Shown here in pieces: positions 25,219 through 33,344 of a stretch of DNA of 64,000 bases (its first letter is position 1; each line of letters opens with the position of its first letter). The notes beneath the pieces were generated by a model. The model was not told where the DNA came from and searched no databases. It saw only the letters and a program-made list of their open reading frames with translations. Source of the stretch: CAYNRA01 sp046296415 (GTDB lineage: Bacteria > Bacteroidota > Bacteroidia > Cytophagales > Spirosomataceae); NCBI GenBank assembly GCA_046296415.1, contig JBKBLN010000004.1, positions 124,001 through 188,000 on the forward strand, in the 5' to 3' direction. A program made the position numbers and the translations under genes.

Positions 25219-28200
25219 TTCGATTGAGGTATTTATGTAGTATAGTCAGTGCACTTTTGTTTGTTCAATGTCAGCAAGCAAAAGAAAAGCCTCTATTTCG
25301 TGTCGTTTCTGCTGAGGAAACAGGGGTTGATTTTGAAAATACCATTTCTCCAACGCCGGAATTGAACATATTCACCTACATGTATTTTTACAACGGGGGA
25401 GGGGTTGGCGCAGGAGACCTCAATGGAGATGGTCGCCCAGATTTGGTGTTTACCTCCAACTTAGGAGAAAATAAGGTGTATTTGAATGAAGGCAATTGGA
25501 AGTTCCGGGATGTGACCAAAGAGAGTGGGTTTTTCTCAGATCAAGGGTGGTCAAATGGCGTATCGCTGGTGGATGTCAATCAAGATGGGAAACTGGATAT
25601 ATACATCAGCCAGGTGGGAGATTTCCTAAAGTTTAAAGGACATAATCTTCTGTTTGTTTGTGAGTCAATTGACGGGGGCGTACCCAAATACCGGGAGCGT
25701 TCCAAGGAATATGGACTCGATCTAGTTGGCTTTGGTACGCAGGCTTTGTTTTTTGATGCCGATTTAGATGGGGATTTGGATTTATTTCAGCTCAATCACT
25801 CGGTGCATGAGAATGGGACTTTTGGTAAGCGGGAAGTATTTTTAGGGCAATACCATCCGTTGGCGGGCGATCGATACTTAGAAAATGTGAATGGAAAGTA
25901 TGTGGATCGGACGAAGGAATCAGGCATTCACAGCAACGCACTAGGCTATGGCCTAGGAGTGGTTGCGGGGGATGTTAACTTTGATGGACTTCCAGACCTT
26001 TACGTGGGGAATGATTTTCATGAAAATGATTACCTGTATATCAATCAAGGGAAAGGGATATTTCGGGATGAAATAGAAACTCGAATGCAACACACCAGTC
26101 GGTTTTCAATGGGGGTTGACTTAGCGGATTTAACGGACGATGCCCGGCCTGAAATCATTTCCTTGGATATGTTGCCCTATGATCCAGCCATTCTGAAGCG
26201 TTCGGAGGGAGAGGATGCCTATTATAATTTTAAGTACAAGTTACAACAAGGGTATAATGTGCAGTTTGCCCGAAATAATTTGCAATTGAATCGGGGAAAT
26301 GGCCATTTCGCCGAGGTGGGATTATTGGCGGGTATCCATGCCACCGATTGGTCTTGGTCATCTTTGTTTTTTGATGTAGATCAGGATGGACAGCGGGATT
26401 TGTTTATTTCGAATGGAATCAACAAACGAATGAATGACATTGACTACATCAATTTCGTATCCAACGAGGAAATTCAGACCAAGATAGACCAAGGGAAATT
26501 TGATGAAAATGATGTTTCGTTGGTTGATTTACTACCGGAAGTTAAGATCCCAAACAAACTTTTTAGACGAACCCAAGGTCTTCGTTTTGAGGAAGTTACT
26601 CAACGCATCGCCGATCAGGAAGTGTCGTATTCCAATGGGGCGGTATATGCAGATTTGGATGGAGATGGAGATCTGGATCTCGTGACCAATAACATCAATG
26701 CTCCGGCCTTTTTATATGAAAATGTGGCGGAGAAACGAGGGAATTCCTTGGTATTTGACTTGATAGGTGCTGAGGGGAATCGGCAAGCCATTGGGGCGAA
26801 AGTATTGGTCTATCAACAAGAAAAGGTACGTTCCGCAGAGCAATTTCCGGTTCGTGGGTTCCAATCTTCCTCAATAGGGCCGTTGATCGTGGGTGTCGGT
26901 CGCGAGGTAGTGGATTCGGTTCAAATAATTTGGCCAGATGGAACTTTTGAGACCCTTCGGTCTCCAAAACAGCTTCAATTTAAGGTAAGTTACCGAACGG
27001 GTTTACCCTCATTTAAGTATCCGAAGGAAGTAAGCGAAAGTCCGATTCGTGACATTACCGCGGAAGTTGGCTTATCATTTCTTCACCGAGAGAATGCCTT
27101 CAACGAGTTTGATCGAGAGGCCTTAATGCCGAATATGCTATCAACGGCAGGACCTGTTGTGGCGGTCGCCGATTTCACAGGTGATGGACGTGAAGACTTT
27201 TTTGTGGGATCGTCGAAATGGGAAAAGTCAAGGTTGTTTTCTCAAACCCCCGATGGCCGATTTAAAGAATTTCCAGCACCAAAACTCTGGCAGGATAGTA
27301 CGTTTGAAGATACAGATGCCAAGTGGGTCGATGTGAATCGAGACGGGAAATTGGATTTAGTGGTAGCGAGTGGTGGAAATGAGTTTTTTGGAAAGACAGC
27401 TCAGTTAGCGCCGCGGGTCTATGTACAAAAGTCGGATGGACAATTTGAGCGCAAGGAAGATGCCTTTTCTGGGGTCTATGCCACGGCGTCGGTGGTTGTT
27501 CCTTTGGATGCGAATGGAGATGGTGCCATCGACTTATTCTTAGGTGCACGGGGAGAAGCATTTGCTTACGGGATTATACCCAGGTCTTATTTATTGATTA
27601 ATGATGGAACTGGGCGATTTAAAGCCAGAGAGGATGCTATTTTGGATCGGATAGGCATGGTTAAGGATGCCCAGTGGGTAACCTGGAAACCGGGGAGGTC
27701 AAGCTTAGTGGTAGCCTTGGAATGGGGTGGAATTGTGGAAATTGAGATTACTTCAGGAAAAGCCACGAAGAAAACGGATCTTTTAGGCACAACGGGCTGG
27801 TGGAATATCGTCCGACCAATGGACATAGATGGAGATGGGGATTTGGATTTATTTGTGGGAAATTTAGGAGAAAACTCCAGACTGAAGGCAAGTCCAACAG
27901 AGCCTGTCCGAATGTATGTGGCAGATTATGATGGAAATGGACGAGTAGAGCAAGTTTTGACGTATTATTTGCAGGGGAAAGAGGTGTTGTTTGCCGATAA
28001 GCGAGAGGTAGAAAAACAGCTTCCTTATGTGAAAAAGGCTTATACATTTGCCAAAGACTTTTCTGAGGCCGATTTCAGGGATATTTTTGGTCGAGATAAA
28101 GTAGAAACTGCGCTACAGTATGAGGCCAAGGAGATGCGATCAGGCTGGTTAAGGCAATCGACAGAGGGAAAATTTGAATGGGAGCCGTTGGGGGATGCTT

Positions 28201-28466
28201 GGCAAATGAGTTCTTACCAAGCGATAGCCAGATTAGGCCAAAATACATGGTTGGTTGGAGGTAATTTTTTCGATTGCAATATTCAGATGGGTCAGTATGA
28301 CGCAGACCAGGGAAGTTTGATGGTCCGAGGAAAAGATGGGGTATTTCGTAGAAAAGATCTACAGCTTGAAAAAGGGCAAATTCGTGGACTGTACCCGATC
28401 CAACGCAAGGGGGAAACGGTGTACCTAGTGGCAGTCAATCAGGGTCCCCTTCGAATTTGGAAGTAA
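25215..28466 (+). CDS. FG-GAP/VCBS repeat lipoprotein with ASPIC/UnbV domain (CRTAC1-like), copy 2
   Basis: 1083 residues, a paralogue of the preceding gene with the same order of domains: lipoprotein signal ending LFVQC, first propeller starting NIFTYMYFYNGGGVGAGDLNGDGRPDLVFTS (shortened here to its key residues GGGVGAGDLNGDG), ASPIC/UnbV region (PVRGFQSSSIGPL...VDSVQIIWPDG), and a second propeller with DIDGDGDLDLFVGN. The divergence between the two copies is large, so this is an old duplication. The ATGA overlap implies coupled translation. A strong terminator at 28489-28523 ends the operon. Confidence 0.92.
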   Translation: MIRLRYLCSIVSALLFVQCQQAKEKPLFRVVSAEETGVDFENTISPTPELNIFTYMYFYNGGGVGAGDLNGDGRPDLVFTSNLGENKVYLNEGNWKFRDVTKESGFFSDQGWSNGVSLVDVNQDGKLDIYISQVGDFLKFKGHNLLFVCESIDGGVPKYRERSKEYGLDLVGFGTQALFFDADLDGDLDLFQLNHSVHENGTFGKREVFLGQYHPLAGDRYLENVNGKYVDRTKESGIHSNALGYGLGVVAGDVNFDGLPDLYVGNDFHENDYLYINQGKGIFRDEIETRMQHTSRFSMGVDLADLTDDARPEIISLDMLPYDPAILKRSEGEDAYYNFKYKLQQGYNVQFARNNLQLNRGNGHFAEVGLLAGIHATDWSWSSLFFDVDQDGQRDLFISNGINKRMNDIDYINFVSNEEIQTKIDQGKFDENDVSLVDLLPEVKIPNKLFRRTQGLRFEEVTQRIADQEVSYSNGAVYADLDGDGDLDLVTNNINAPAFLYENVAEKRGNSLVFDLIGAEGNRQAIGAKVLVYQQEKVRSAEQFPVRGFQSSSIGPLIVGVGREVVDSVQIIWPDGTFETLRSPKQLQFKVSYRTGLPSFKYPKEVSESPIRDITAEVGLSFLHRENAFNEFDREALMPNMLSTAGPVVAVADFTGDGREDFFVGSSKWEKSRLFSQTPDGRFKEFPAPKLWQDSTFEDTDAKWVDVNRDGKLDLVVASGGNEFFGKTAQLAPRVYVQKSDGQFERKEDAFSGVYATASVVVPLDANGDGAIDLFLGARGEAFAYGIIPRSYLLINDGTGRFKAREDAILDRIGMVKDAQWVTWKPGRSSLVVALEWGGIVEIEITSGKATKKTDLLGTTGWWNIVRPMDIDGDGDLDLFVGNLGENSRLKASPTEPVRMYVADYDGNGRVEQVLTYYLQGKEVLFADKREVEKQLPYVKKAYTFAKDFSEADFRDIFGRDKVETALQYEAKEMRSGWLRQSTEGKFEWEPLGDAWQMSSYQAIARLGQNTWLVGGNFFDCNIQMGQYDADQGSLMVRGKDGVFRRKDLQLEKGQIRGLYPIQRKGETVYLVAVNQGPLRIWK

Positions 28467-28488
28467 TCTTAATTGGTCATATAGGATG

Positions 28489-28523
28489 AATCCACCTCGA
28501 TAGCGGGGTGGATTTTTTATTTT
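28489..28523 (+). terminator. Intrinsic terminator of the SusC/SusD operon
   Basis: AATCCACC (28489-28496) and GGTGGATT (28507-28514) form an eight-bp stem followed by TTTTTATTTTT. It lies 22 bases past the last FG-GAP gene. Confidence 0.85.
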
Positions 28524-28544
28524 TGGAAAACTGAAAATAAAGCC

Positions 28545-29472
28545 ATGAAAAAAAAGATGATTCACGATACCTTCATGAAAGAGTGGTTGTCGGACCCGGA
28601 AATAGCGCAGGAGTTTTTGAGTGAAATACTGCCAAGTCCGATTCTTAAAGAACTTCATGTACATACCTTAACCCCACAGCCCACCACATATGTTTCGAGT
28701 CAATTACGCACGCATTTTTCCGACCTGGTTTGGCGAGTTGGCACAAGAACGGGGTCCGTGCACATCAGTTTGTTATTGGAACATACGTCATACCGGGATC
28801 CGAAGGCTGTCTTTCAACCATTCCATTATGTGGCCAATGGATATTTGGAACAGGTAAAAAATGGAAAACCATGGGAGTTAATTATACCCATTTTGTATTA
28901 TCATGGCACAACCCATTGGAAAATTGAAAAATATTTCCACTTATTTTAGTGCGTTTCCGGAGGCTTTTGAGCCTTTTATTCCTCAAAATGAAGTTTTATT
29001 TTTTGATTTGGGAAAACTATCAAAGGAGGATCTGATGGGGATTCAGCATGGGATGATTCAGTCGGCTAGGTTGATCCAGCAAAATTTCGGAAATCCGGAG
29101 GAGTTGGGTAAGCACGTACGAAAAATTGTGGAAAGTTTGGCTCCTTATTTTGATAAAGCGGGCATTCGGAGTATTTTCCATTATTTGGTATCTTTTGTTG
29201 AAATTGAAAGGGAGGAGCTCATCCAAATTGTCGATGAAGTTTCAAATCAAAATCATCCAAATATGAAAACAGTGTATGATCAATTGATTGAGTTGGGAGT
29301 AGAAAAAGGGATTGAAAAAGGTGTTGAATCTGGTCGAGAAAAGGGAATATTGATTTCTTTGCTGAATGGGTTTGACATGGGACTGACGATGTCACAGCTC
29401 CAAAAACTCACGGAATTACCAGAGGAAAGGATCAAAATATTGCTCAAGGCAAACGGTCGACAGGGACACTAA
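28545..29472 (+). pseudogene. Rpn/PD-(D/E)XK nuclease family 'transposase', frameshifted
   Basis: Two overlapping frames, 28545-28949 and 28903-29472, together give one complete Rpn-type protein of about 308 residues. The first part begins HDTFMKEWLSDPEIAQEFLSEILP and holds the nuclease core (FSDLVWRV, then SVHISLLLEHTSYRD, then WELIIPILYYHGTTHWKIE). The second part continues FSAFPEAFEPFIPQNEVLFFDL and ends with the typical ELGVEKGIEKGVESGREKGI helix. The switch lies near 28918-28935 and would be repaired by removing one A from the run GAAAAAT. Rpn proteins are recombination-promoting DNases. The frameshift may be a real inactivation or a homopolymer error. No inverted repeats were found around it. 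Confidence 0.8.
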
Positions 29473-29505
29473 AAAAGGAGGCAGGTACAAACTGACTCCT
29501 TTTTT
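29471..29505. terminator. Bidirectional terminator between the Rpn gene and cysS
   Basis: AAAAAAGGAG (29471-29480) and CTCCTTTTTT (29496-29505) pair perfectly, giving T-runs on both strands for the two convergent genes. Confidence 0.85.
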
Positions 29506-29517
29506 AGTAACTCTAAA

Positions 29518-31011
29518 CTATTCTTCCCAAGCCCAATCTATCCGGTGTTTTAGATCTTTCACTACCATTCCATTGGATTTAAAAAAGGTCCGAATTTGAT
29601 CAATTTTGTCGTATTGCTGGGCAGCTTTATATTCGCGATACAGGGTTAGCATCCCTTGTAAGACAGCTTCATCGCTTTCGTTTTTTTCTTCTTTCAAGCC
29701 TAAGATCTCTTCAATAAAGATTTGGAATGATTGTAGGAGATGTTGGAATGTTTCTTCTCCTAAGGCGGCAGAGGCTAGCTGATTCATGTAAATCATGTTG
29801 ACGTACTTCAATAAAGTAAACAGTTGGGCTACGGCAACAGCGGTGTTCAAATCATCGTTCAGTGCGTCATAGAAGTTTTGGATAGCCTTTTGGATGTCCA
29901 AAACTTTCTTTTCATCCTGGGGAATATCGGCGGATTCATAGACCAGAGTTTTTGAAATTCGCAAGCCATTGATGAGTCGGCGAAAGGCTTTTTGAGATGC
30001 CTTGAGTGCCTCATTAGAAAAATCGAGGGTACTTCTATATTGCGATTGAAGCATGAAAAACCGGACCGTCATGGGGCTGTACGCCTGCTCCAATAATGGG
30101 TGATTTCCGGTAAACAATTCACCCGGCAAAAAGCTATTTCCTAACGATTTTGACATTTTCTGACCGTTTACCGTTAACATATTGGAATGCATCCAATACC
30201 GAACCGGGTCTTGATTGGTCAGGGCTTTACCTTGGGCAATCTCACATTCATGATGGGGAAATTTAAGGTCCATTCCACCCCCGTGAATGTCGAATTGCGG
30301 ACCTAAATATTTGGTACTCATGCAGGTACATTCCAAATGCCAACCGGGGAAGCCTTTGCCCCACGGACTGTTCCATTGCATAATATGTTCAGGGGCTGCT
30401 TTTTTCCAGAGCGCAAAATCGAGGGGATTGCGTTTTTCAGCTTGACCATCCAGTTCTCGCGTCTCATTCAGTAGATCCTCCAAAATACGCCCTGATAATT
30501 TACCATAGGCATGGCCGAGTTCATTGTAAGCTTGGATGTCGAAATAGACGGAGCCATTGGATTCATAGGCCAAGCCTTTGTCGATTAACGATTGAACGGC
30601 CTCAATTTGCTCAAGGATGTGTCCGGTGGCTGTTGGTTCAATACTAGGTGGAAGGAAATTAAACTGCTGGAGCACTTGATGAAAGTCATGGGTGTAGCGG
30701 TGCACAATTTCCATGGGTTCTAGCTTCTCCAATTGAGCCATGCGGCCAATCTTGTCTTCTCCCTCGTCTCCATCGCCGACTAGGTGACCCACATCGGTGA
30801 TATTTCGAACATATCGAACTTTGTAGCCTTGGTGCAGCAAATACCGAAAAAGAACGTCAAAGGTTAAGAATGTCCGAACATTTCCCAAATGAACGTTATT
30901 GTAGACGGTCGGTCCACATACGTACAGTCCCACATGGCCGGGAACGAGCGGTTCAAACAATTCTTTCTGACGGGATAAGGTATTGTATAGCTTGAGGGGC
31001 TGCATAGACAT
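29518..31011 (-). CDS. cysS: Cysteinyl-tRNA synthetase
   Basis: 497 residues, close to the family's usual size, charging tRNA-Cys in the cytoplasm. The zinc and HIGH regions appear as YVCGPTVYNNVHLGNVRTF, the second zinc ligands in HLECTCMSTKYLG and FPHHECEIAQ, and the KMSKS loop as KMSKSLGNSF. The anticodon-binding C-terminal helices follow. It is monocistronic and convergent with the Rpn gene. Confidence 0.97.
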   Translation of the reverse strand: MSMQPLKLYNTLSRQKELFEPLVPGHVGLYVCGPTVYNNVHLGNVRTFLTFDVLFRYLLHQGYKVRYVRNITDVGHLVGDGDEGEDKIGRMAQLEKLEPMEIVHRYTHDFHQVLQQFNFLPPSIEPTATGHILEQIEAVQSLIDKGLAYESNGSVYFDIQAYNELGHAYGKLSGRILEDLLNETRELDGQAEKRNPLDFALWKKAAPEHIMQWNSPWGKGFPGWHLECTCMSTKYLGPQFDIHGGGMDLKFPHHECEIAQGKALTNQDPVRYWMHSNMLTVNGQKMSKSLGNSFLPGELFTGNHPLLEQAYSPMTVRFFMLQSQYRSTLDFSNEALKASQKAFRRLINGLRISKTLVYESADIPQDEKKVLDIQKAIQNFYDALNDDLNTAVAVAQLFTLLKYVNMIYMNQLASAALGEETFQHLLQSFQIFIEEILGLKEEKNESDEAVLQGMLTLYREYKAAQQYDKIDQIRTFFKSNGMVVKDLKHRIDWAWEE

Positions 31012-31151
31012 TAAATAATTTTGGCAAAATTAGGTCATTCCCATGAAAACGACACGGAGAAAAATAAAGTTTAGGATCCTTTAAATTATGTTTTTTAAAG
31101 CGGTCAATTGGCACAAGCAGTTATGGATCGGTTAATTTCCGAGCAGACCGC

Positions 31152-31159
31152 TATATTTG
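31152..31159 (+). promoter_or_regulatory. Likely -7 box of the acetyltransferase-like gene
   Basis: TATATTTG fits the TAnnTTTG consensus; the expected -33 TTTG is not clear. Since an in-frame TTG at 31157 would lie inside this box, it supports a start further down at 31169 or 31184. Confidence 0.4.
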
Positions 31160-31183
31160 CACCTGGAAATGAATCCTCATCTC

Positions 31184-32371
31184 ATGCAAATCATCGAAAT
31201 AGGTCAAGATAAAAAGTTAATTTCAAAGTTTCATCTCTTTGCTCGCCAGTTGTATCACGGGAATCCCTACTGGATCGAACCCATACACGCTGATATCGAC
31301 AAGCTGTTTGATCCAGAAAAGAATAACCTCTTTTCGGAAGGGGCAGAGGCCACCCGAATTTTGGTATTCAATGATCAAAAAGAGGTCATTGCCCGATGTG
31401 CTGTTTTTATAAATCCCCGCACTGTCAATCGAAGTAACGACCAACCCACTGGGGGCATGGGTTTCTTTGAGTGTATCGAAGATCAAGAGGTGGCGTTTGC
31501 TGTGTTTGATTGGGCAAAAAATTGGTTGGTGGCTAGAGGAATGGAAGCCATGGACGGACCGATCAATTTTGGCGAACGGGATAATTGGTGGGGTTTGTTG
31601 GTGGATCCCTTTGACCTCCCGCCATCCTGGGGTATGCCGTACCATCAATCCTATTATCGGAGCTTTTTTGAAGCATACGGATTTCAAGATTACTTTCAAC
31701 AATACACCTATTGGCTGCCGATTCCCGAGGAGGAGGCAAAAAAACACGTTCGGCCCGCTTTATTTGAACGAGCCGAAAGGATCTACCAAGCCCCGGGATA
31801 TCATTTTGAGCATGTCGATAAAAAGAATTTGGATAAATACGCCCATGCTTTTCGGGTGATTTACAATAAGGCTTGGGCCAAAAATTTGGCTACAGGGGAA
31901 ATGTCGGAAAATCGCGCCAAAGCGATCATGAAAATGTTCAAGCCCATCATGGAACCCGAACTCATGTGGTTTGGCTTTTTTGAGGGAGAGCCGGTTGCAT
32001 TTTTCATCATGATTCCAGACTTGAACCAGATTTTTAAATACGTGGGTGGAAAAATGGATTGGAAGGGGAAACTTATTTTCTTATACCATAAACTCCGTAA
32101 AACCAATCGAAAAGCTCGAGGGGTTATTTTTGGTGTCATTCCCGAATTTCAAGGCCGCGGCGTGGAGTCGGCCATCGCGTTGTCGTTTTCCAAAGTATGT
32201 TGGGTACCCAATTACCAATACACCGAGCTCGAGCTAAACTGGATCGGTGACTTTAACCCCAAAATGCTTGGAATCGTTAATTTATTAGGCGCCAAGAAAT
32301 ATAAAACCTATATTAGTTATCGGTATTTATTCGACCGAACCAAACCGTTTACAAGACATCCTGCCATATGA
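31184..32371 (+). CDS. GNAT-like N-acetyltransferase-fold protein
   Basis: 395 residues from ATG 31184. The start is chosen because family members begin directly with a strand like MQIIEIGQDKKLISKFHLFARQLYHGNPYWIEP; TTG 31157 lies in a promoter box. Notable segments are GPINFGERDNWWGLLVD, MEPELMWFGFFEGEPVAFFIMIPDLNQ and GVIPEFQGRGVESAIALS, the last resembling the acetyl-CoA loop of GNAT enzymes. I know this as an uncharacterised cytosolic protein common in Bacteroidota; substrate unknown. It overlaps the next gene by four bases (ATGA). Confidence 0.7.
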   Translation: MQIIEIGQDKKLISKFHLFARQLYHGNPYWIEPIHADIDKLFDPEKNNLFSEGAEATRILVFNDQKEVIARCAVFINPRTVNRSNDQPTGGMGFFECIEDQEVAFAVFDWAKNWLVARGMEAMDGPINFGERDNWWGLLVDPFDLPPSWGMPYHQSYYRSFFEAYGFQDYFQQYTYWLPIPEEEAKKHVRPALFERAERIYQAPGYHFEHVDKKNLDKYAHAFRVIYNKAWAKNLATGEMSENRAKAIMKMFKPIMEPELMWFGFFEGEPVAFFIMIPDLNQIFKYVGGKMDWKGKLIFLYHKLRKTNRKARGVIFGVIPEFQGRGVESAIALSFSKVCWVPNYQYTELELNWIGDFNPKMLGIVNLLGAKKYKTYISYRYLFDRTKPFTRHPAI

Positions 32372-32892
32372 TACGTATTCTCGCTTTCGTGTTTGTTTCC
32401 ATGGTATCCCTACCTAGTTGGGCTCAGTCGGACACAATTCAGGTGGAGCCTGAATTGTGGTTGGTAAAAAAGGGTTTTAAGATGAAGTATCCAGCCAAAT
32501 GGGAAATCAGTCAGCCCTGTACCGATACGTATTGTTCTGTTTTTTCGCCAGGCGATACCCTGGGTTTTATGGATTCCTTCCGTGAAAACATCAACTTTAC
32601 TGTATCCAAACTTTCACCCGGCTACACGGTAGATCAATACGCGGCGTATTCCTTGGGTTATTTACCAAAAGTTGTGAAAGGATTTGAGGTGTTGGACAAG
32701 AAAAAACTCCGTGCCAATGCGTACCGAATCACCTATCGCGGAACCAAGGATAACTTCGCTCAAACCTGGCGCCAATATTACTACGTAAAGAACAACCAAG
32801 TGTATATCGTGACGTTCGCGGCGGAATCAAGTAAATATCGGTATTACCAACCATTTATTGAGCCTTATTTGGCGAGTTTTACCTTGTTATGA
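32368..32892 (+). CDS. PsbP-like small exported protein
   Basis: 174 residues with a signal peptide ending LPSWAQ. The mature part (FKMKYPAKWEISQPC, SVFSPGDTLGFMDSFRENINFTVSKLSPGYTVDQYA, YRITYRGTKDNFAQTWRQYYYVKNNQVYIVTFAAESSKY) has the pattern of PsbP/MOG1-like lipase-chaperone-type folds found in many secreted bacterial proteins. Translationally coupled to the preceding gene. Its TGA stop begins two TGAATTA heptads and the 29-bp direct repeat that flanks the MITE-like element. Confidence 0.7.
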   Translation: MIRILAFVFVSMVSLPSWAQSDTIQVEPELWLVKKGFKMKYPAKWEISQPCTDTYCSVFSPGDTLGFMDSFRENINFTVSKLSPGYTVDQYAAYSLGYLPKVVKGFEVLDKKKLRANAYRITYRGTKDNFAQTWRQYYYVKNNQVYIVTFAAESSKYRYYQPFIEPYLASFTLL

Positions 32893-32918
32893 ATTATGAA
32901 TTAAGGTTGTTTAGGTAG
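32890..32918. repeat. 29-bp direct repeat, left copy, starting at a stop codon
   Basis: Positions 32890-32918 and 33077-33105 are identical over 29 bases. Both begin TGAATTATGAATTA. The left copy starts with the TGA stop of the preceding gene and runs into the left end of the MITE-like element. Confidence 0.85.
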
Positions 32919-33072
32919 TGGACTCTTCCATGAAGTAGCCCATGATTACGGCCCTTCAGGCCATTTTTTGCTAGGGTTTGTGCCATTTCCCTAGCCTTCG
33001 CAGGCTAGGTTATTGATTAAGCACCGGTTGGTGCTGGATTAAAGCAGCTAGGTAAAATTCCCTAACTAAACG
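32909..33072. mobile_element. MITE-like element, copy 2 (about 165 bp)
   Basis: Nearly identical to 589-752 over the whole length, with inverted ends TGTTTAGGTAG and CCTAACTAAACGA. Internal hairpins CCTAGCC/GGCTAGG (about 32990-33009) and AGCACC/GGTGCT (about 33020-33035) are both intact. In copy 1 the first stem differs by one base that stays pairable as G-U only when read on the minus strand, a hint that the minus strand is the structured transcript. No coding frame. Flanked by the 29-bp direct repeat. Confidence 0.75.
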
Positions 33073-33076
33073 ACAT

Positions 33077-33105
33077 TGAATTATGAATTAAGGTTGTTTA
33101 GGTAG
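33077..33105. repeat. 29-bp direct repeat, right copy
   Basis: Identical to 32890-32918. Together the copies look like a long target duplication or like two units of a larger tandem repeat into which the element was placed. Confidence 0.85.
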
Positions 33106-33107
33106 GT

Positions 33108-33248
33108 TCATGGATTTTTAAACAACGAGGGCAATTTGTTTTTTGCCAAATGGTTGGGGGGTGGCTTGTCCTCATTGAATCGGAATAAATGCATCATTTT
33201 GAAACGTTTACTCGAGGCACCTGATTGATTTTTAGGCTTAAATTTCAT
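33108..33248 (-). CDS. Doubtful small basic protein (46 residues)
   Basis: On the minus strand an ATG at 33246-33248 preceded by GGGA opens a 46-codon frame starting MKFKPKNQSGASSKRF and ending FKNP, very rich in Lys and Asn. It lies in a gap otherwise without genes between the MITE-like element and the S9 peptidase. The frame extends further upstream to 33314. No family recognised; it may be chance. Confidence 0.25.
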   Translation of the reverse strand: MKFKPKNQSGASSKRFKMMHLFRFNEDKPPPNHLAKNKLPSLFKNP

Positions 33249-33344
33249 TCCCAGTGATTTAAAAAAGGTGGATTGAAATGAAAGTTCCTCAAGCGAAACA
33301 CAGATAGTACACAAAATAATTTTTCACTCTAATTCAAACCTGGT

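Noticed and set aside
28545..29472. IS element with programmed frameshift
   Set aside because: Rpn proteins are not typical IS transposases, and I found no terminal inverted repeats or target duplication around the gene.
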